Of a stretch of 64,000 bases of DNA, positions 8,310-16,965 are shown piece by piece. Source of the stretch: Clostridia bacterium (GTDB taxonomy: Bacteria; Bacillota; Clostridia; Lachnospirales; Lachnospiraceae); contig CAJTFE010000009.1 in NCBI GenBank assembly GCA_910575725.1, forward strand, positions 84,572 through 148,571, written 5' to 3'. A program made the position numbers and the translations under genes. The notes under the pieces are model-generated. The model ran no database searches. It was not told where the DNA came from and worked only from the letters and a program-made list of their open reading frames with translations. Each line of letters begins with the position of its first letter. Position 1 is the first letter of the stretch.

Positions 8310-8945
8310 ATGGATATTCTGAAAAAATGCAAAAAAGCAGAAATCTATACCCTTGCAGATGAGGCCATCTGTGAAGCCGAAGTATTCCGGGATATGGCCG
8401 ATGAGCTCTGGCTCTCCATTCCCGGCGACGTTGTTCTGGAAACAGCGGATTTTTACACCATTGTCTTTTTCGACTCCGTTTCCGGCCTGCTCCGCTGCCA
8501 TTGCAGCGTAGGAGAAGCCCAGCCCATCTCAGATGAACGCAACTCTGTTCCCTGCAGAATTATGGAAGTGAAGGAGACCAGACAGCGCAGGCAGGATTTG
8601 AAAATCTATTTTGAAACAAGCCTGGATATGTTCTGCACCTATGTTCCAAGTATCGCAGTCGGCATTCCCGAGCGTTTCAAAGCCGTAACCCGTGATATCA
8701 GCGCCGGCGGCATCTATTTCATCTGCGAACACCGCCTGCCGGAAGGTACCGTGGTTCAGTTCCAGCTCCACGGCGCATCCAAACCTCTACTGTTAGCCGC
8801 AAGAGTACTGCGCTTTGAATCCGTTGACGAGAGGGACGGCAAGCCTCAGTTCGGACACGGCTGTCAGTTTATTGAGATGAGACCTCAGACCGAAGCAGTT
8901 CTAAGAAACTACATATTCCGTCAGGAACGCCAGAGCAGACGATAG
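8310..8945 (+). CDS. PilZ-domain protein (c-di-GMP receptor, YcgR-like)
   Basis: A 211-residue soluble protein. The N-terminal half (1-85) resembles the YcgR-N/PilZN beta fold; the C-terminal half (about 88-205) is a PilZ domain. The second PilZ motif DxSxxG is intact as DISAGG (129-134). The first motif, normally RxxxR, reads R94-QDL-K98, so the second arginine is lysine. The family binds c-di-GMP and, in motile bacteria, often slows the flagellar motor. The gene converges on the c-di-GMP enzyme gene 9045-11120 and shares its terminator, which fits a motility role. Ribosome site GCGAGGAGG precedes the ATG. Confidence 0.85.
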   Translation: MDILKKCKKAEIYTLADEAICEAEVFRDMADELWLSIPGDVVLETADFYTIVFFDSVSGLLRCHCSVGEAQPISDERNSVPCRIMEVKETRQRRQDLKIYFETSLDMFCTYVPSIAVGIPERFKAVTRDISAGGIYFICEHRLPEGTVVQFQLHGASKPLLLAARVLRFESVDERDGKPQFGHGCQFIEMRPQTEAVLRNYIFRQERQSRR

Positions 8946-8978
8946 TATCTGTTTTCAGCACAGGCAGGAACAAAACCA

Positions 8979-9023
8979 AGGGCTGTCGCAAAAGAAGCTT
9001 CATACTCCTTTTGCGGCAGCCCT
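8979..9023. terminator. Bidirectional terminator between convergent genes
   Basis: A 16-bp stem, AGGGCTGTCGCAAAAG (8979-8994) against CTTTTGCGGCAGCCCT (9008-9023), with one G-T type mismatch. On the minus strand it is followed by TTGGTTTTG. It ends both the PilZ gene and the long flagellar run. Confidence 0.85.
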
Positions 9024-9044
9024 AATTGTCAGCCTCCGGCTCCT

Positions 9045-11120
9045 TCACCCCCCCCCCTCATCAATCGGGGAGATCACAGAAAGCATCTTGCTCATAGATT
9101 CATCATAAAAACGGTAATGACCGCGCCCGGCACGCTTCACCGTATAAAGAGCCTGATCTGCACAGTGGAACAGCGTCTCATAATCCATACCCACCAGATC
9201 CGCTCTGGCCACACCCATGCTGACAGAGATGTCAAACTCATCAAACCGGCCTGTCAAAGAACGGAAAATACGTTCGATAATCGGCTCCAAATCCTCCGTA
9301 TACTCTAAGAACACCAGGAATTCATCACCGCCTACACGAGCCGCAATGTCCATGCCGCGGATACTCTGGCGAAGCTTCTCCGCCGTATGCTGCAGCACCT
9401 GATCACCGAAAATGTGTCCGTAAGTGTCATTGGCCATCTTAAAGTGATCCAGATCAAAAATCACCAATGCGTAAGCGCCATCCGGCTTCTGGGCCATCCG
9501 TCCTATAATCTGCTCCTTTGCGCTTGCATGGTTCAAAAGCCCTGTCATCCGATCGTGGGTGGCAAGCTGCTCCAGAACATCCAGTTTTAATCTGGTATCA
9601 TGTATATCAATCACCTTACCGATGGCTCCCTGGTACTCATGCGGCTCCTCCGAGCTCCACATCGCATGAGCCACAATCCGGGACCAGCGGTGCTCACCCT
9701 GGAAATCAATCTTACAGTCATGGGTCACCACCGGATTCTCCCTGTTTGTTTTCCGAAGCTTATCAGACAGTGCATCCCAGTTCTCAATCCCCAGAATCTC
9801 CTTCACGCTGTCGCTCATCCTGGGATCTGCTATAATCTCATTGGCCGAAAGCTTCTTAGCGCTCCATGGCGTCAAGGTCAGAATACTGGGAGACACATTG
9901 TACTCAAACTGAATCTCCTTAGACATCATGGCAAAGAAACTGTATTTTTCCCGTTCCTTCTCAAGAAGCTGCAGCGTTCGCTCCGAAGCTGTCAGCTCCC
10001 CATGGTACAGCATCTCCTGGGCCACGTTCTGAAGGCTCTTTCTATTGTTCCCATCCAGAATCTCCTCCTGGGACAGTTCCAGGGGAAGCTGATCTGCAAT
10101 ATCCGTCAGGCACTCCAGTACCATGGGATTGAAGGAGCCGCACTTTCCGTCCAGAATCATCTGGACTGCCACGTCATGGGAAAAAGCCTTCTTATAGCAC
10201 CGCTCGCTGGTAAGGGCGTCATACACATCTGCAAGAGCCACAATCTGAGCGGAAATGGGAATCTCATCCCCTTTAAGCCCATCCGGATATCCCCGTCCGT
10301 CGTACCGCTCATGGTGCCAGCGGCAGATCTCAAAGGCACACTTCACCAGAGGCTCATCCTGATAAAGAGGCAGATCCCGGAGAAGATCGCCGCCAATGGC
10401 CGAATGCGTCTTCATAATCTCAAATTCTTCATCCGTAAACCGTCCCGGCTTATTCAGAATCTTCTCGTCTATGGCAATCTTTCCAATGTCATGCAGCGCC
10501 GATGCCATACTGATCGTGGAAATATCCGCCTGAGACAGTCCGTATCGATCTGTCTTCTCAATAAGATGTTCAAGAAGAAGCTCCGTGAGCGTATGCACAT
10601 GGCGCACATGCCAGCCGCTTTCTCCGTTCCGGAACTCCACAATATGACTTAAGATATCAATCATCATATTGCTGCTCTTCTCTTTTTCATAGATCTGATC
10701 CGCAACCATCCCCATCAGCTTCTTCTGCTTTGCATACAAAAGAATCGTGTTCACCACCCGGCGGCGGACTACCATCTCATTAAAGGGACGGACAATAAAA
10801 TCCGTAGCTCCCATCTCATAAGCCCGGTCAATGTAAACAGGACTGTTCTCCGCAGAGATCATAATCACCGGAAGATCCTCTATCCACTTATGCTCATTCA
10901 TCACCATAAGCACACCGAAACCGTCCATCTCCGGCATCACAATATCAAGGAGCAGCAAAGACAGATCCACGCCGTACTTCTCAATGGCAGCCACCGCCTG
11001 GACGCCGTTCTCCACCTCCATAATCTCATACTCATCCTCCAGCATATCTGCCAGAATTGAACGGTTCATCTCCGAATCATCCGCTATTAAAATCTTCTGC
11101 TTCCGTTTCGCTTCCACCAT
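9045..11120 (-). CDS. REC-HD-GYP-PAS-GGDEF protein: c-di-GMP turnover
   Basis: A 691-residue protein with four modules: a response-regulator receiver (9-125, acceptor D59; the conserved lysine is R111), an HD-GYP phosphodiesterase (about 150-345, HDIGK at 210-214, GRGYP at 275-279), a PAS-like segment (about 400-515) and a diguanylate cyclase (about 520-685, GGDEF at 597-601 with the inhibitory RGMD site at 588-591). Both catalytic motifs are intact, so it may both make and break c-di-GMP under phosphorylation control. It is the last gene of the flagellar run, next to an EAL-HDOD gene and cheV. The 3' end is a run of ten G (plus strand C, 9048-9057) right before the stop. Confidence 0.92.
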   Translation of the reverse strand: MVEAKRKQKILIADDSEMNRSILADMLEDEYEIMEVENGVQAVAAIEKYGVDLSLLLLDIVMPEMDGFGVLMVMNEHKWIEDLPVIMISAENSPVYIDRAYEMGATDFIVRPFNEMVVRRRVVNTILLYAKQKKLMGMVADQIYEKEKSSNMMIDILSHIVEFRNGESGWHVRHVHTLTELLLEHLIEKTDRYGLSQADISTISMASALHDIGKIAIDEKILNKPGRFTDEEFEIMKTHSAIGGDLLRDLPLYQDEPLVKCAFEICRWHHERYDGRGYPDGLKGDEIPISAQIVALADVYDALTSERCYKKAFSHDVAVQMILDGKCGSFNPMVLECLTDIADQLPLELSQEEILDGNNRKSLQNVAQEMLYHGELTASERTLQLLEKEREKYSFFAMMSKEIQFEYNVSPSILTLTPWSAKKLSANEIIADPRMSDSVKEILGIENWDALSDKLRKTNRENPVVTHDCKIDFQGEHRWSRIVAHAMWSSEEPHEYQGAIGKVIDIHDTRLKLDVLEQLATHDRMTGLLNHASAKEQIIGRMAQKPDGAYALVIFDLDHFKMANDTYGHIFGDQVLQHTAEKLRQSIRGMDIAARVGGDEFLVFLEYTEDLEPIIERIFRSLTGRFDEFDISVSMGVARADLVGMDYETLFHCADQALYTVKRAGRGHYRFYDESMSKMLSVISPIDEGGG

Positions 11121-11152
11121 ATTTTTACCTTTCTGATACCCATTGAAGGAAG

Positions 11153-12421
11153 TTACTCCTTTTCTGCCTCTTCTTCCTTTCCTTCCTCGTCCGTCAGGCT
11201 CTCCCAGATACTGTTGACCTCTTCCACACAGTCGATATACGCCTGCGCCAGAATATTCGTCTCCAGTCCCAGTTCACCGGCCAGGGTCTTCGTACCCTTC
11301 CAGTCTGCCCGCTCGTAGGCCAGCACCAGATCAAAAAGCTGTCCGGCCTTGCCTTCATGCTTGATCATACCGTCCTTCACTACATCGGAAATCGGAATCT
11401 CCTGCAGAATCTCCTCCAGGGTAGCATCCACAATATACTCCAGAGCCGAGAACATACCCATCATATAAGCCTCTGACCGGTTGATGGGGAAGGGCCGCAG
11501 GTAATTTACCAGACGTGCCGCATAATTCGCCCGCAGGAAGGAGAGCTTCAGTACCTCCTCTGCTCCCGGGGTCATATCCTGGGTACTCTCAAAGCTTAAG
11601 AGGTACACCCACTGCTTAAGCTGATTCAAGCCTACTGTAACCAGCGCCTGATGAATGGAAGCCGTTCGGCGTCTGGTTGCAAAATAAGCAGAGTTGGCAA
11701 GCTTCAAAAGGGAGTAAGTCAGAGCCGCGTCACGGCTTACAATGCTCTCCAGTTCATCCAGGTTGGGCTCCTCCTTGGTCACCTCAATGATCAACTGATA
11801 GAGATTCCCCTGCAGGTACTCTACCTTGTTCATCTTAGTCACCATGCCCTCGGCCACATACTGGCCTTCCACATAGTCCGCATCCAGGGACAGAGCCATA
11901 TCGTAGTCTTCCTTGGAATCCACATTGTAGGCGATACAGCTCTTTCCGAAGCCATGGGCCATCTGAATCATATTTGCAAGAGAATCCTTGACCCTGCGCT
12001 CCTCGTAGCCCGTTATATCCAGGCGGATAAAGTCCATATACTCCAGCATGCTGAAATATTTGGGCGTAAATTGGAAGTTGTTGATGGCAAAGCGATAGCC
12101 TTCCTTTCGATGCTTCTCAATCATCACCGCCGCCAGAGGATGAATAATCAGATTCTCCTCAATCTGAATCACAATCTTTTCCTTGTCAAACATCTTGGCT
12201 GTATTTCGAAACAGCAGAGACGGGGTAAAGGTAATAAAGATTTGATTATCTTTAAAGATTTTTCCCGTGTTATCCATTAAAAAGGTAGCAATCGTATTGG
12301 CCGCATTGACCTCGGAGTTGTTGTAAAGGCTGTCGTCATCTTCCTGGAATAAAAGCTCGTAGCCTGCAATCTCATCCGCCTTTACATTTTTAATGGCCTT
12401 TCTAACCACACACTTATCCAT
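11153..12421 (-). CDS. EAL-HDOD (YuxH-like) signalling protein
   Basis: A 422-residue protein with an EAL-like domain (about 1-205) and an HDOD domain (about 210-400). In place of the catalytic EAL motif it reads YELLF, and other metal-binding residues of active phosphodiesterases are not evident, so it is probably a non-catalytic c-di-GMP or partner-binding protein. HDOD domains act as docking or signal domains in motility and stress pathways. The frame extends ten codons further, but the ATG at 12419-12421 has GGAAAGGAC upstream and gives the natural start MDKCVVRKAI. It overlaps the cheV stop by 8 bases, so the two are coupled. The C-terminus is strongly acidic (EEGKEEEAEKE). Confidence 0.82.
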   Translation of the reverse strand: MDKCVVRKAIKNVKADEIAGYELLFQEDDDSLYNNSEVNAANTIATFLMDNTGKIFKDNQIFITFTPSLLFRNTAKMFDKEKIVIQIEENLIIHPLAAVMIEKHRKEGYRFAINNFQFTPKYFSMLEYMDFIRLDITGYEERRVKDSLANMIQMAHGFGKSCIAYNVDSKEDYDMALSLDADYVEGQYVAEGMVTKMNKVEYLQGNLYQLIIEVTKEEPNLDELESIVSRDAALTYSLLKLANSAYFATRRRTASIHQALVTVGLNQLKQWVYLLSFESTQDMTPGAEEVLKLSFLRANYAARLVNYLRPFPINRSEAYMMGMFSALEYIVDATLEEILQEIPISDVVKDGMIKHEGKAGQLFDLVLAYERADWKGTKTLAGELGLETNILAQAYIDCVEEVNSIWESLTDEEGKEEEAEKE

Positions 12422-13334
12422 GTGTCTGTGTCCTTTCCAGTAATCTGTCAATCACTTCCACCAGATGCTTAATCTCCGGCTTGGAGAGCTGCTCGTCAGC
12501 CCCAAGCTGTTTTCCCTTTAAATGCATCTCTTCATTAATCAGGGAGGAGAAGATAATCAGCGGAAGTTTCTTAAGCTTTTCATCGGATTTCACCAGCTTG
12601 GTCAGACGGTGTCCGTCCATCTCCGGCATCTCTATATCTGTGATAATCAGGCTGGCCTCTGTCTCCAGATTCTCCTGATCCCGGATGGCATGCAGGAACT
12701 CCCATGCCTCCTTACCGTTGTTAAAGCGCTTCACATTGGAAAATCCCGCTCTCTTCAAAGACTCGCAGATCATACTGGCCAAAAGCACGGAATCCTCCGC
12801 CAAAACGATAGGAACATCACAGCGTCTGCGCTCTCCCAGAAGCTCAATATCCGACATCTGGATACCCGTCTCCGGCGCAATCTCCGTCACAATCTTCTCA
12901 AAGTCCAGAATGGTCACCAGCTCTCCGCCGCACTGGGCGATACCAGTAGAAACGCCTTCCTTTCCGTTGCTGATCGTATCGTCAGGCTTCTGGATATCCT
13001 CCCAGGAAATCCGGCTGATGCCTACCACCGTATGTACCCGGAAAGCAATATTCAGCTTATTAAAATTCGTAATGATAAACAAATCCTTCGGATGCTTCTC
13101 ACACTCATGCCCCATCAGGTATTTGGGAAGATCCACCACCGTAAGCAGAATCTCACGGGGCTTGAAAATTCCTTCCACCGCCTCATGGGCATGGGGCACG
13201 GGCTTTACCTTATCCGACATCATAATTTCCTTAACCTTTGCCACATTGATGCCGTACAGCTCATCGTTGATGGTAAACTGCATAACCTCAATCTCATTTG
13301 TACCCGATTCCAATAAAATTTCCGTTTCTGCCAT
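12414..13334 (-). CDS. cheV: Chemotaxis protein CheV (CheW-REC fusion)
   Basis: A 306-residue coupling protein: CheW-like domain (about 12-160) fused to a receiver (about 172-300) with acidic residues at 180-181, acceptor D233 in ITDIEMPEMDG and lysine K285. CheV links receptors to the CheA kinase and is phosphorylated as part of adaptation. The gene follows cheC and cheD in the long flagellar run instead of lying with cheA-cheW-cheR-cheB at 44-49 kb. Its 3' end overlaps the EAL-HDOD gene by 8 bases. Length and domain order are normal for the family. Confidence 0.95.
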   Translation of the reverse strand: MAETEILLESGTNEIEVMQFTINDELYGINVAKVKEIMMSDKVKPVPHAHEAVEGIFKPREILLTVVDLPKYLMGHECEKHPKDLFIITNFNKLNIAFRVHTVVGISRISWEDIQKPDDTISNGKEGVSTGIAQCGGELVTILDFEKIVTEIAPETGIQMSDIELLGERRRCDVPIVLAEDSVLLASMICESLKRAGFSNVKRFNNGKEAWEFLHAIRDQENLETEASLIITDIEMPEMDGHRLTKLVKSDEKLKKLPLIIFSSLINEEMHLKGKQLGADEQLSKPEIKHLVEVIDRLLERTQTHG

Positions 13335-13412
13335 GTCGCAGCTCCTCCTTCATATCCTCTTATTCACTCTTATGGGACTGGCGTTGTCCGATAAGATGTT
13401 TCCTCTTTCCTT

Positions 13413-13895
13413 TTACATGCGCAGCTCCGGCCGGCCGAAGGTCTTCACCAGCACCATGCCGCTTGCAAGATCAATGGACATGGTTCTCGCATAATTGGCT
13501 CCGGTGTCCTCCTTCACAATGCGGATTCCCTCCTGCATCAGCACACGCTTTACCATCTGGGCGTTCCGCTCGCCGATATTTCCCATGGCAGAGCTCTTCC
13601 CCTTCATGTCGAACATCTTGGCGCCTCCTGCGATCTTGGCCGTCAGCCGGTGCTTCACGGCCCCGTATGCGTAAAGCTTCCGCAAGGTCTCCCGGACCCC
13701 CGTGTCCGCATACTTAAAAATATTCGCATCTGAATTGACCCGTTCCGGAAGCATAATATGTACCAGAGCTCCCAGCTTGATCATCGGATCGTACAAAGCA
13801 ATTCCTATACAGGAGCCAAGAGCATAGGTTATAATGGTTCCCTCCTGGCGTCCAAGCTTCATATCACCAATTCCTACCACTAACTGCTTTTCCAT
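13413..13895 (-). CDS. cheD: Chemoreceptor glutamine deamidase CheD
   Basis: A 160-residue protein of the CheD family, which deamidates glutamines in chemoreceptors and binds CheC. The catalytic cysteine is C29 in TYALGSCIGI and the histidine H46 in ALVHIMLP; the AKIAGGAKMF segment is also typical. The start codon overlaps the cheC stop by one base (TAATG arrangement), and the two products are known partners. Deamidase acts on cytoplasmic receptor tails; no receptor gene lies in this window. Confidence 0.95.
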   Translation of the reverse strand: MEKQLVVGIGDMKLGRQEGTIITYALGSCIGIALYDPMIKLGALVHIMLPERVNSDANIFKYADTGVRETLRKLYAYGAVKHRLTAKIAGGAKMFDMKGKSSAMGNIGERNAQMVKRVLMQEGIRIVKEDTGANYARTMSIDLASGMVLVKTFGRPELRM

Positions 13896-14521
13896 TATAC
13901 ATTCGCAACTCCCAACTTTTTCAAAAGGAAATTTAATGATTTAATATCCGGAAGCAGAAGCAAATCTCCTTCCAACTGAGTATCTCCAATCAGGAACTCA
14001 CCCTGAATCATCATCAACTTGTCGGAAATCTCTCCAAACATAGCCATAGGCACGCTTAGGATGCCCCCCAGCATATTGACCGAAATCGAAGGCACGGACA
14101 AAGGCACCTCCAGGCCGGCCAGCTTCGTAATAGCGTTGATATAGGAGGAAATAATAATGTTTCCCGTCTCTTCCAAAGCGGAAGCCGACAGCTCGTCAAT
14201 CTGAGAGTAATCCTCCACATACTTTCCCACCAGACGGGCCAGGATCGCATTAATAAAATCCAGCTTCAGCATATAGAGCATAATTCCCTGAATATCGCCG
14301 CCCATCTCAACTAAAATAGCCGCCACCATATCCTCCGGGTGTCCCATACTTGCGATAGCTTCATCGTAGCCCTCGATGGAAACCTTGGGAAGCTTCATCT
14401 TCACCTTGACTCCCAGAACCTCAGAGAGGGCTGTAGCCGCATTCCCCACACCGATACTTCCGATCTCCCGGAACACATCCAGGGCCACGGCATTCATATC
14501 TTCAAATCGTTCTATTGCCAT
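13895..14521 (-). CDS. cheC: CheY-P phosphatase CheC
   Basis: A 208-residue CheC. The family has two copies of the phosphatase motif (D/S)xxxExxN. The second is intact (S113, E117, N120), while the first reads D15, E19 and S22, with serine in place of the asparagine. CheC removes phosphate from CheY and is stimulated by CheD, whose gene overlaps its stop by one base. A second CheC-type phosphatase, FliY, is encoded at 22291-23667 with both sites intact. Preceded by an 84-bp gap after flgG. Confidence 0.92.
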   Translation of the reverse strand: MAIERFEDMNAVALDVFREIGSIGVGNAATALSEVLGVKVKMKLPKVSIEGYDEAIASMGHPEDMVAAILVEMGGDIQGIMLYMLKLDFINAILARLVGKYVEDYSQIDELSASALEETGNIIISSYINAITKLAGLEVPLSVPSISVNMLGGILSVPMAMFGEISDKLMMIQGEFLIGDTQLEGDLLLLPDIKSLNFLLKKLGVANV

Positions 14522-14605
14522 AATACGCCTGCCTTTCTTATATCTTTAGAAAATCCTTTCGGGATCTTCCGTTCTTTCACCTAAGGATCACCGAGACGCA
14601 AAGGC

Positions 14606-15328
14606 CTAATTCCGAAGGGTATTCACTGTCTGCACCACCTCGTCGGAGGTCTGAACCATCTTAAGGGCATAGGAATAAGCTCTCTGGCTCTCAATCATCC
14701 GCACCAGCTCTGTAGCAAGATCCGTACCGGGAGATTCCAAAGCCCCCTGCAGGGGAGTCTCCATCTGAAGAATGGGATCGCCGTTCTTCTCCACAGGAGC
14801 GTACTCATTGTCTCCCACATTCAGCATACCGTTCTTGATTTCAAAATCAAAGATGCCTGGCAGCGCCTCAAGCTCTCTTCCCGTTGTATCATCTCCCACC
14901 AGACGGATGGGGTTCTGATTCCGGTCAAGAACCAGGTTCTCTGCGTCATTGATGAGATAGAACTCATCCCCTCTCTGGGAAAGGCTGAACCGGCCGTTCC
15001 GGGTGTAGGTAATCTCATCTGTCACAGGATTGCGCATCATAAAGAAGCCGTTCTCTACAATGGCAAAGTCATAATCCCTCTCTGTGATATCGTAACCCGA
15101 GGGAGCGAAATTCGTATCCGCCTTCTCAAGTACAATGCCTGTTCCCGCCTGGATCTTCGTCTCGTCCCCCTCCCAGTTGTTGAGGTTGTAGTACATCAGA
15201 TCCTGGAAGAATCCGTTCTTAGGCTTATAGCCGTAGTTGTTGATATTGGCCAGGTTGTTTGAAATCACATCCATACGTGACTGCTGTCCGATGGCCCCCT
15301 GCGCCGCTGCGTAAAATGATGAATACAT
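14606..15328 (-). CDS. flgG: Flagellar rod protein, FlgG/FlgF family (second copy, FlhP-like)
   Basis: A 240-residue axial rod protein. The N-terminus MYSSFYAAAQGAIGQQSRMDVISNNLANINNYGYK carries the conserved NNLAN rod motif (residues about 24-32), and the C-terminus has the ELVRMIESQRAYSYALKM coiled segment. In Firmicutes two FlgG-like genes (flhO, flhP in Bacillus) lie downstream of the sigma-D gene, exactly as here. Assigning FlgG to this copy and FlgF to the neighbour is a judgement from C-terminal similarity. It is exported by the flagellar type III apparatus. Confidence 0.85.
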   Translation of the reverse strand: MYSSFYAAAQGAIGQQSRMDVISNNLANINNYGYKPKNGFFQDLMYYNLNNWEGDETKIQAGTGIVLEKADTNFAPSGYDITERDYDFAIVENGFFMMRNPVTDEITYTRNGRFSLSQRGDEFYLINDAENLVLDRNQNPIRLVGDDTTGRELEALPGIFDFEIKNGMLNVGDNEYAPVEKNGDPILQMETPLQGALESPGTDLATELVRMIESQRAYSYALKMVQTSDEVVQTVNTLRN

Positions 15329-15371
15329 ATCTCCTACCTCCTATTTCAGTCCCGTATAATCCAATTCAGCA

Positions 15372-16148
15372 CTATGACATGCCTCCCAGCGTCACGGTTC
15401 TGGCGTCGAGCTGATCGTACATCTTAATCAGCTGCGCCGCCGCCTGCAGAGACCGCTGGGCGCTCATCATGGAGGTCATCTCCTCCACCATAGAGGTATT
15501 GGACCGCTCCAGCATCCCCTGGACAATCTGGGCATTGGCTGCTGCCTGGGGCGCAGCCCCGTCCTGAACGGTAAAGGTGCCGTTGTCCCCCTTCACCAGA
15601 TCCTCGTAGTAATCTTCAAAATCATCCAGACGGATGGTGCCGTACACCGTACCCGTCTCCTCTCCTCGGACTGTTCCGTCTATATCAATCACCAAGGCAT
15701 CCGTGTCCACCTGGATAGGCGCGTTATTGGTGCCCAGGATACGTCCGATATTGGGAACCGCCAGATATCTCTCGTCATCGATGATAAAGGAACCGCTCCG
15801 GGTGTACACCACGCCGGCGTCTGCCCCGGCCCCGGTCTGCACTGCGAAGAAGCCGTTTCCATTGATGGCACAGTCCAGAGGCATCTCTGTGGGCTCCATG
15901 CCACCCTGCTCATAATTGGTCACCCGGTCATTGGTGGCCTGAATCATGGCCGTAGTACCGATGGGCGTCCGCTTATTCGGGGTAATATTGCCGCTCCGGT
16001 AGAGAACCTCCTCCCGGAAGGTACTGGCGATATATTTATCGCTCTTGTAACCTGTGGTGGCTGCATTGGCCATATTGTTGCTGATCACATTCAGGTTCCG
16101 GTTCTCGGAAATCATGGCGGAACCTAAGGTATAAAAGCCCTGAAACAT
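15372..16148 (-). CDS. flgF: Flagellar rod protein, FlgF/FlgG family (first copy, FlhO-like)
   Basis: A 258-residue rod protein starting MFQGFYTLGSAMISENRNLNVISNNMANAATTGYK, with the NNMAN motif, a central GNGFFAVQT segment typical of FlgF/FlgG, and a C-terminal SMVEEMTSMMSAQRSLQAAAQL helix. It begins one base after the fliA stop, so both are coupled. It pairs with the similar gene at 14606-15328. Gene symbol is tentative, since flgF and flgG cannot be told apart with certainty by eye. Confidence 0.82.
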   Translation of the reverse strand: MFQGFYTLGSAMISENRNLNVISNNMANAATTGYKSDKYIASTFREEVLYRSGNITPNKRTPIGTTAMIQATNDRVTNYEQGGMEPTEMPLDCAINGNGFFAVQTGAGADAGVVYTRSGSFIIDDERYLAVPNIGRILGTNNAPIQVDTDALVIDIDGTVRGEETGTVYGTIRLDDFEDYYEDLVKGDNGTFTVQDGAAPQAAANAQIVQGMLERSNTSMVEEMTSMMSAQRSLQAAAQLIKMYDQLDARTVTLGGMS

Positions 16149-16952
16149 CTATCTGTTCTCCTCTCCGTATTCCTTATTGAGATAGGTCTTTAACTTCTTA
16201 ACTGCGTTGGCATGTATCTGGGAAACCCGGGGCTCGCTGATGGACATGACCTCCGCAATCTGCTTCATATTCAGCTCCTCCACATAGTAGAGGGAAATCA
16301 CCATCTGCTCATTCTCCTTAAGGCTTCGGATGCCTTCTGCCAGAACCTCTCCGGCTTCCTTCTTAAGACAATTAAGCTCCGGCTGTTCGTTCTCATTCTT
16401 GGAAGGCAGGTACACCGTCTTCTTACTCTCGCCGCCGTCATCCAGAACCAGGTCTAAGGAGAGCACATTGAAAAGGGTTGTTTTTCTCTGAGCCTCCTGG
16501 TATTTCTCCAGGCTCATATTCAAATGGCCGGCAATCTCCTCCGGTGTTGGATACCTTCCCAGTTCATTATACAGCTTTGTGGTCACTTCATCAATATCTC
16601 TTGCGTTTTTTCTTACACTTCTTGGAATCCAATCCTGCTTTCTGGCCATATCAATGACCATTCCCTTGATGCGCTTGGAGATATAGGTCTCAAATTTTAC
16701 ATTTTTTTCCGGATCAAATTTGTCCAGGGCGCTCATGATCACAAGAACACCCTCGTTGACAATGTCCTCTATCTGGGCAAAGCTCACATACACATCTCTC
16801 ATCTGGATGGCAATGCTCCGGACAATATACACATAACGCATTACCAGTTCCTGCTTCAGAGACAGCCCGCCGGTTTTCTGATATTCTGTTAAAAGCTCTT
16901 CGTTGGTCAAACCGTCGAAATCCTTTGAGGCTTCCACACCTGCACACTCCAT
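16149..16952 (-). CDS. fliA: Flagellar sigma factor FliA/SigD (sigma-28)
   Basis: A 267-residue sigma-70-type factor of the FliA/WhiG group. Region 2 has LVMRYVYIVRSIAIQM and KFETYISKRIKGMVIDMAR; region 4 has LYYVEELNMKQIAEVMSISEPRVSQIHANA. It directs RNA polymerase to late flagellar and chemotaxis promoters and is held by the anti-sigma factor FlgM (43751-44065). The frame starts eight codons earlier at a TTG, but the ATG at 16950-16952 has AAAGGAAACCAGGA before it and is preferred. It follows flhA directly; the flhF and flhG genes normally found here are absent. Confidence 0.92.
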   Translation of the reverse strand: MECAGVEASKDFDGLTNEELLTEYQKTGGLSLKQELVMRYVYIVRSIAIQMRDVYVSFAQIEDIVNEGVLVIMSALDKFDPEKNVKFETYISKRIKGMVIDMARKQDWIPRSVRKNARDIDEVTTKLYNELGRYPTPEEIAGHLNMSLEKYQEAQRKTTLFNVLSLDLVLDDGGESKKTVYLPSKNENEQPELNCLKKEAGEVLAEGIRSLKENEQMVISLYYVEELNMKQIAEVMSISEPRVSQIHANAVKKLKTYLNKEYGEENR

Positions 16953-16965
16953 TCCTGGTTTCCTT

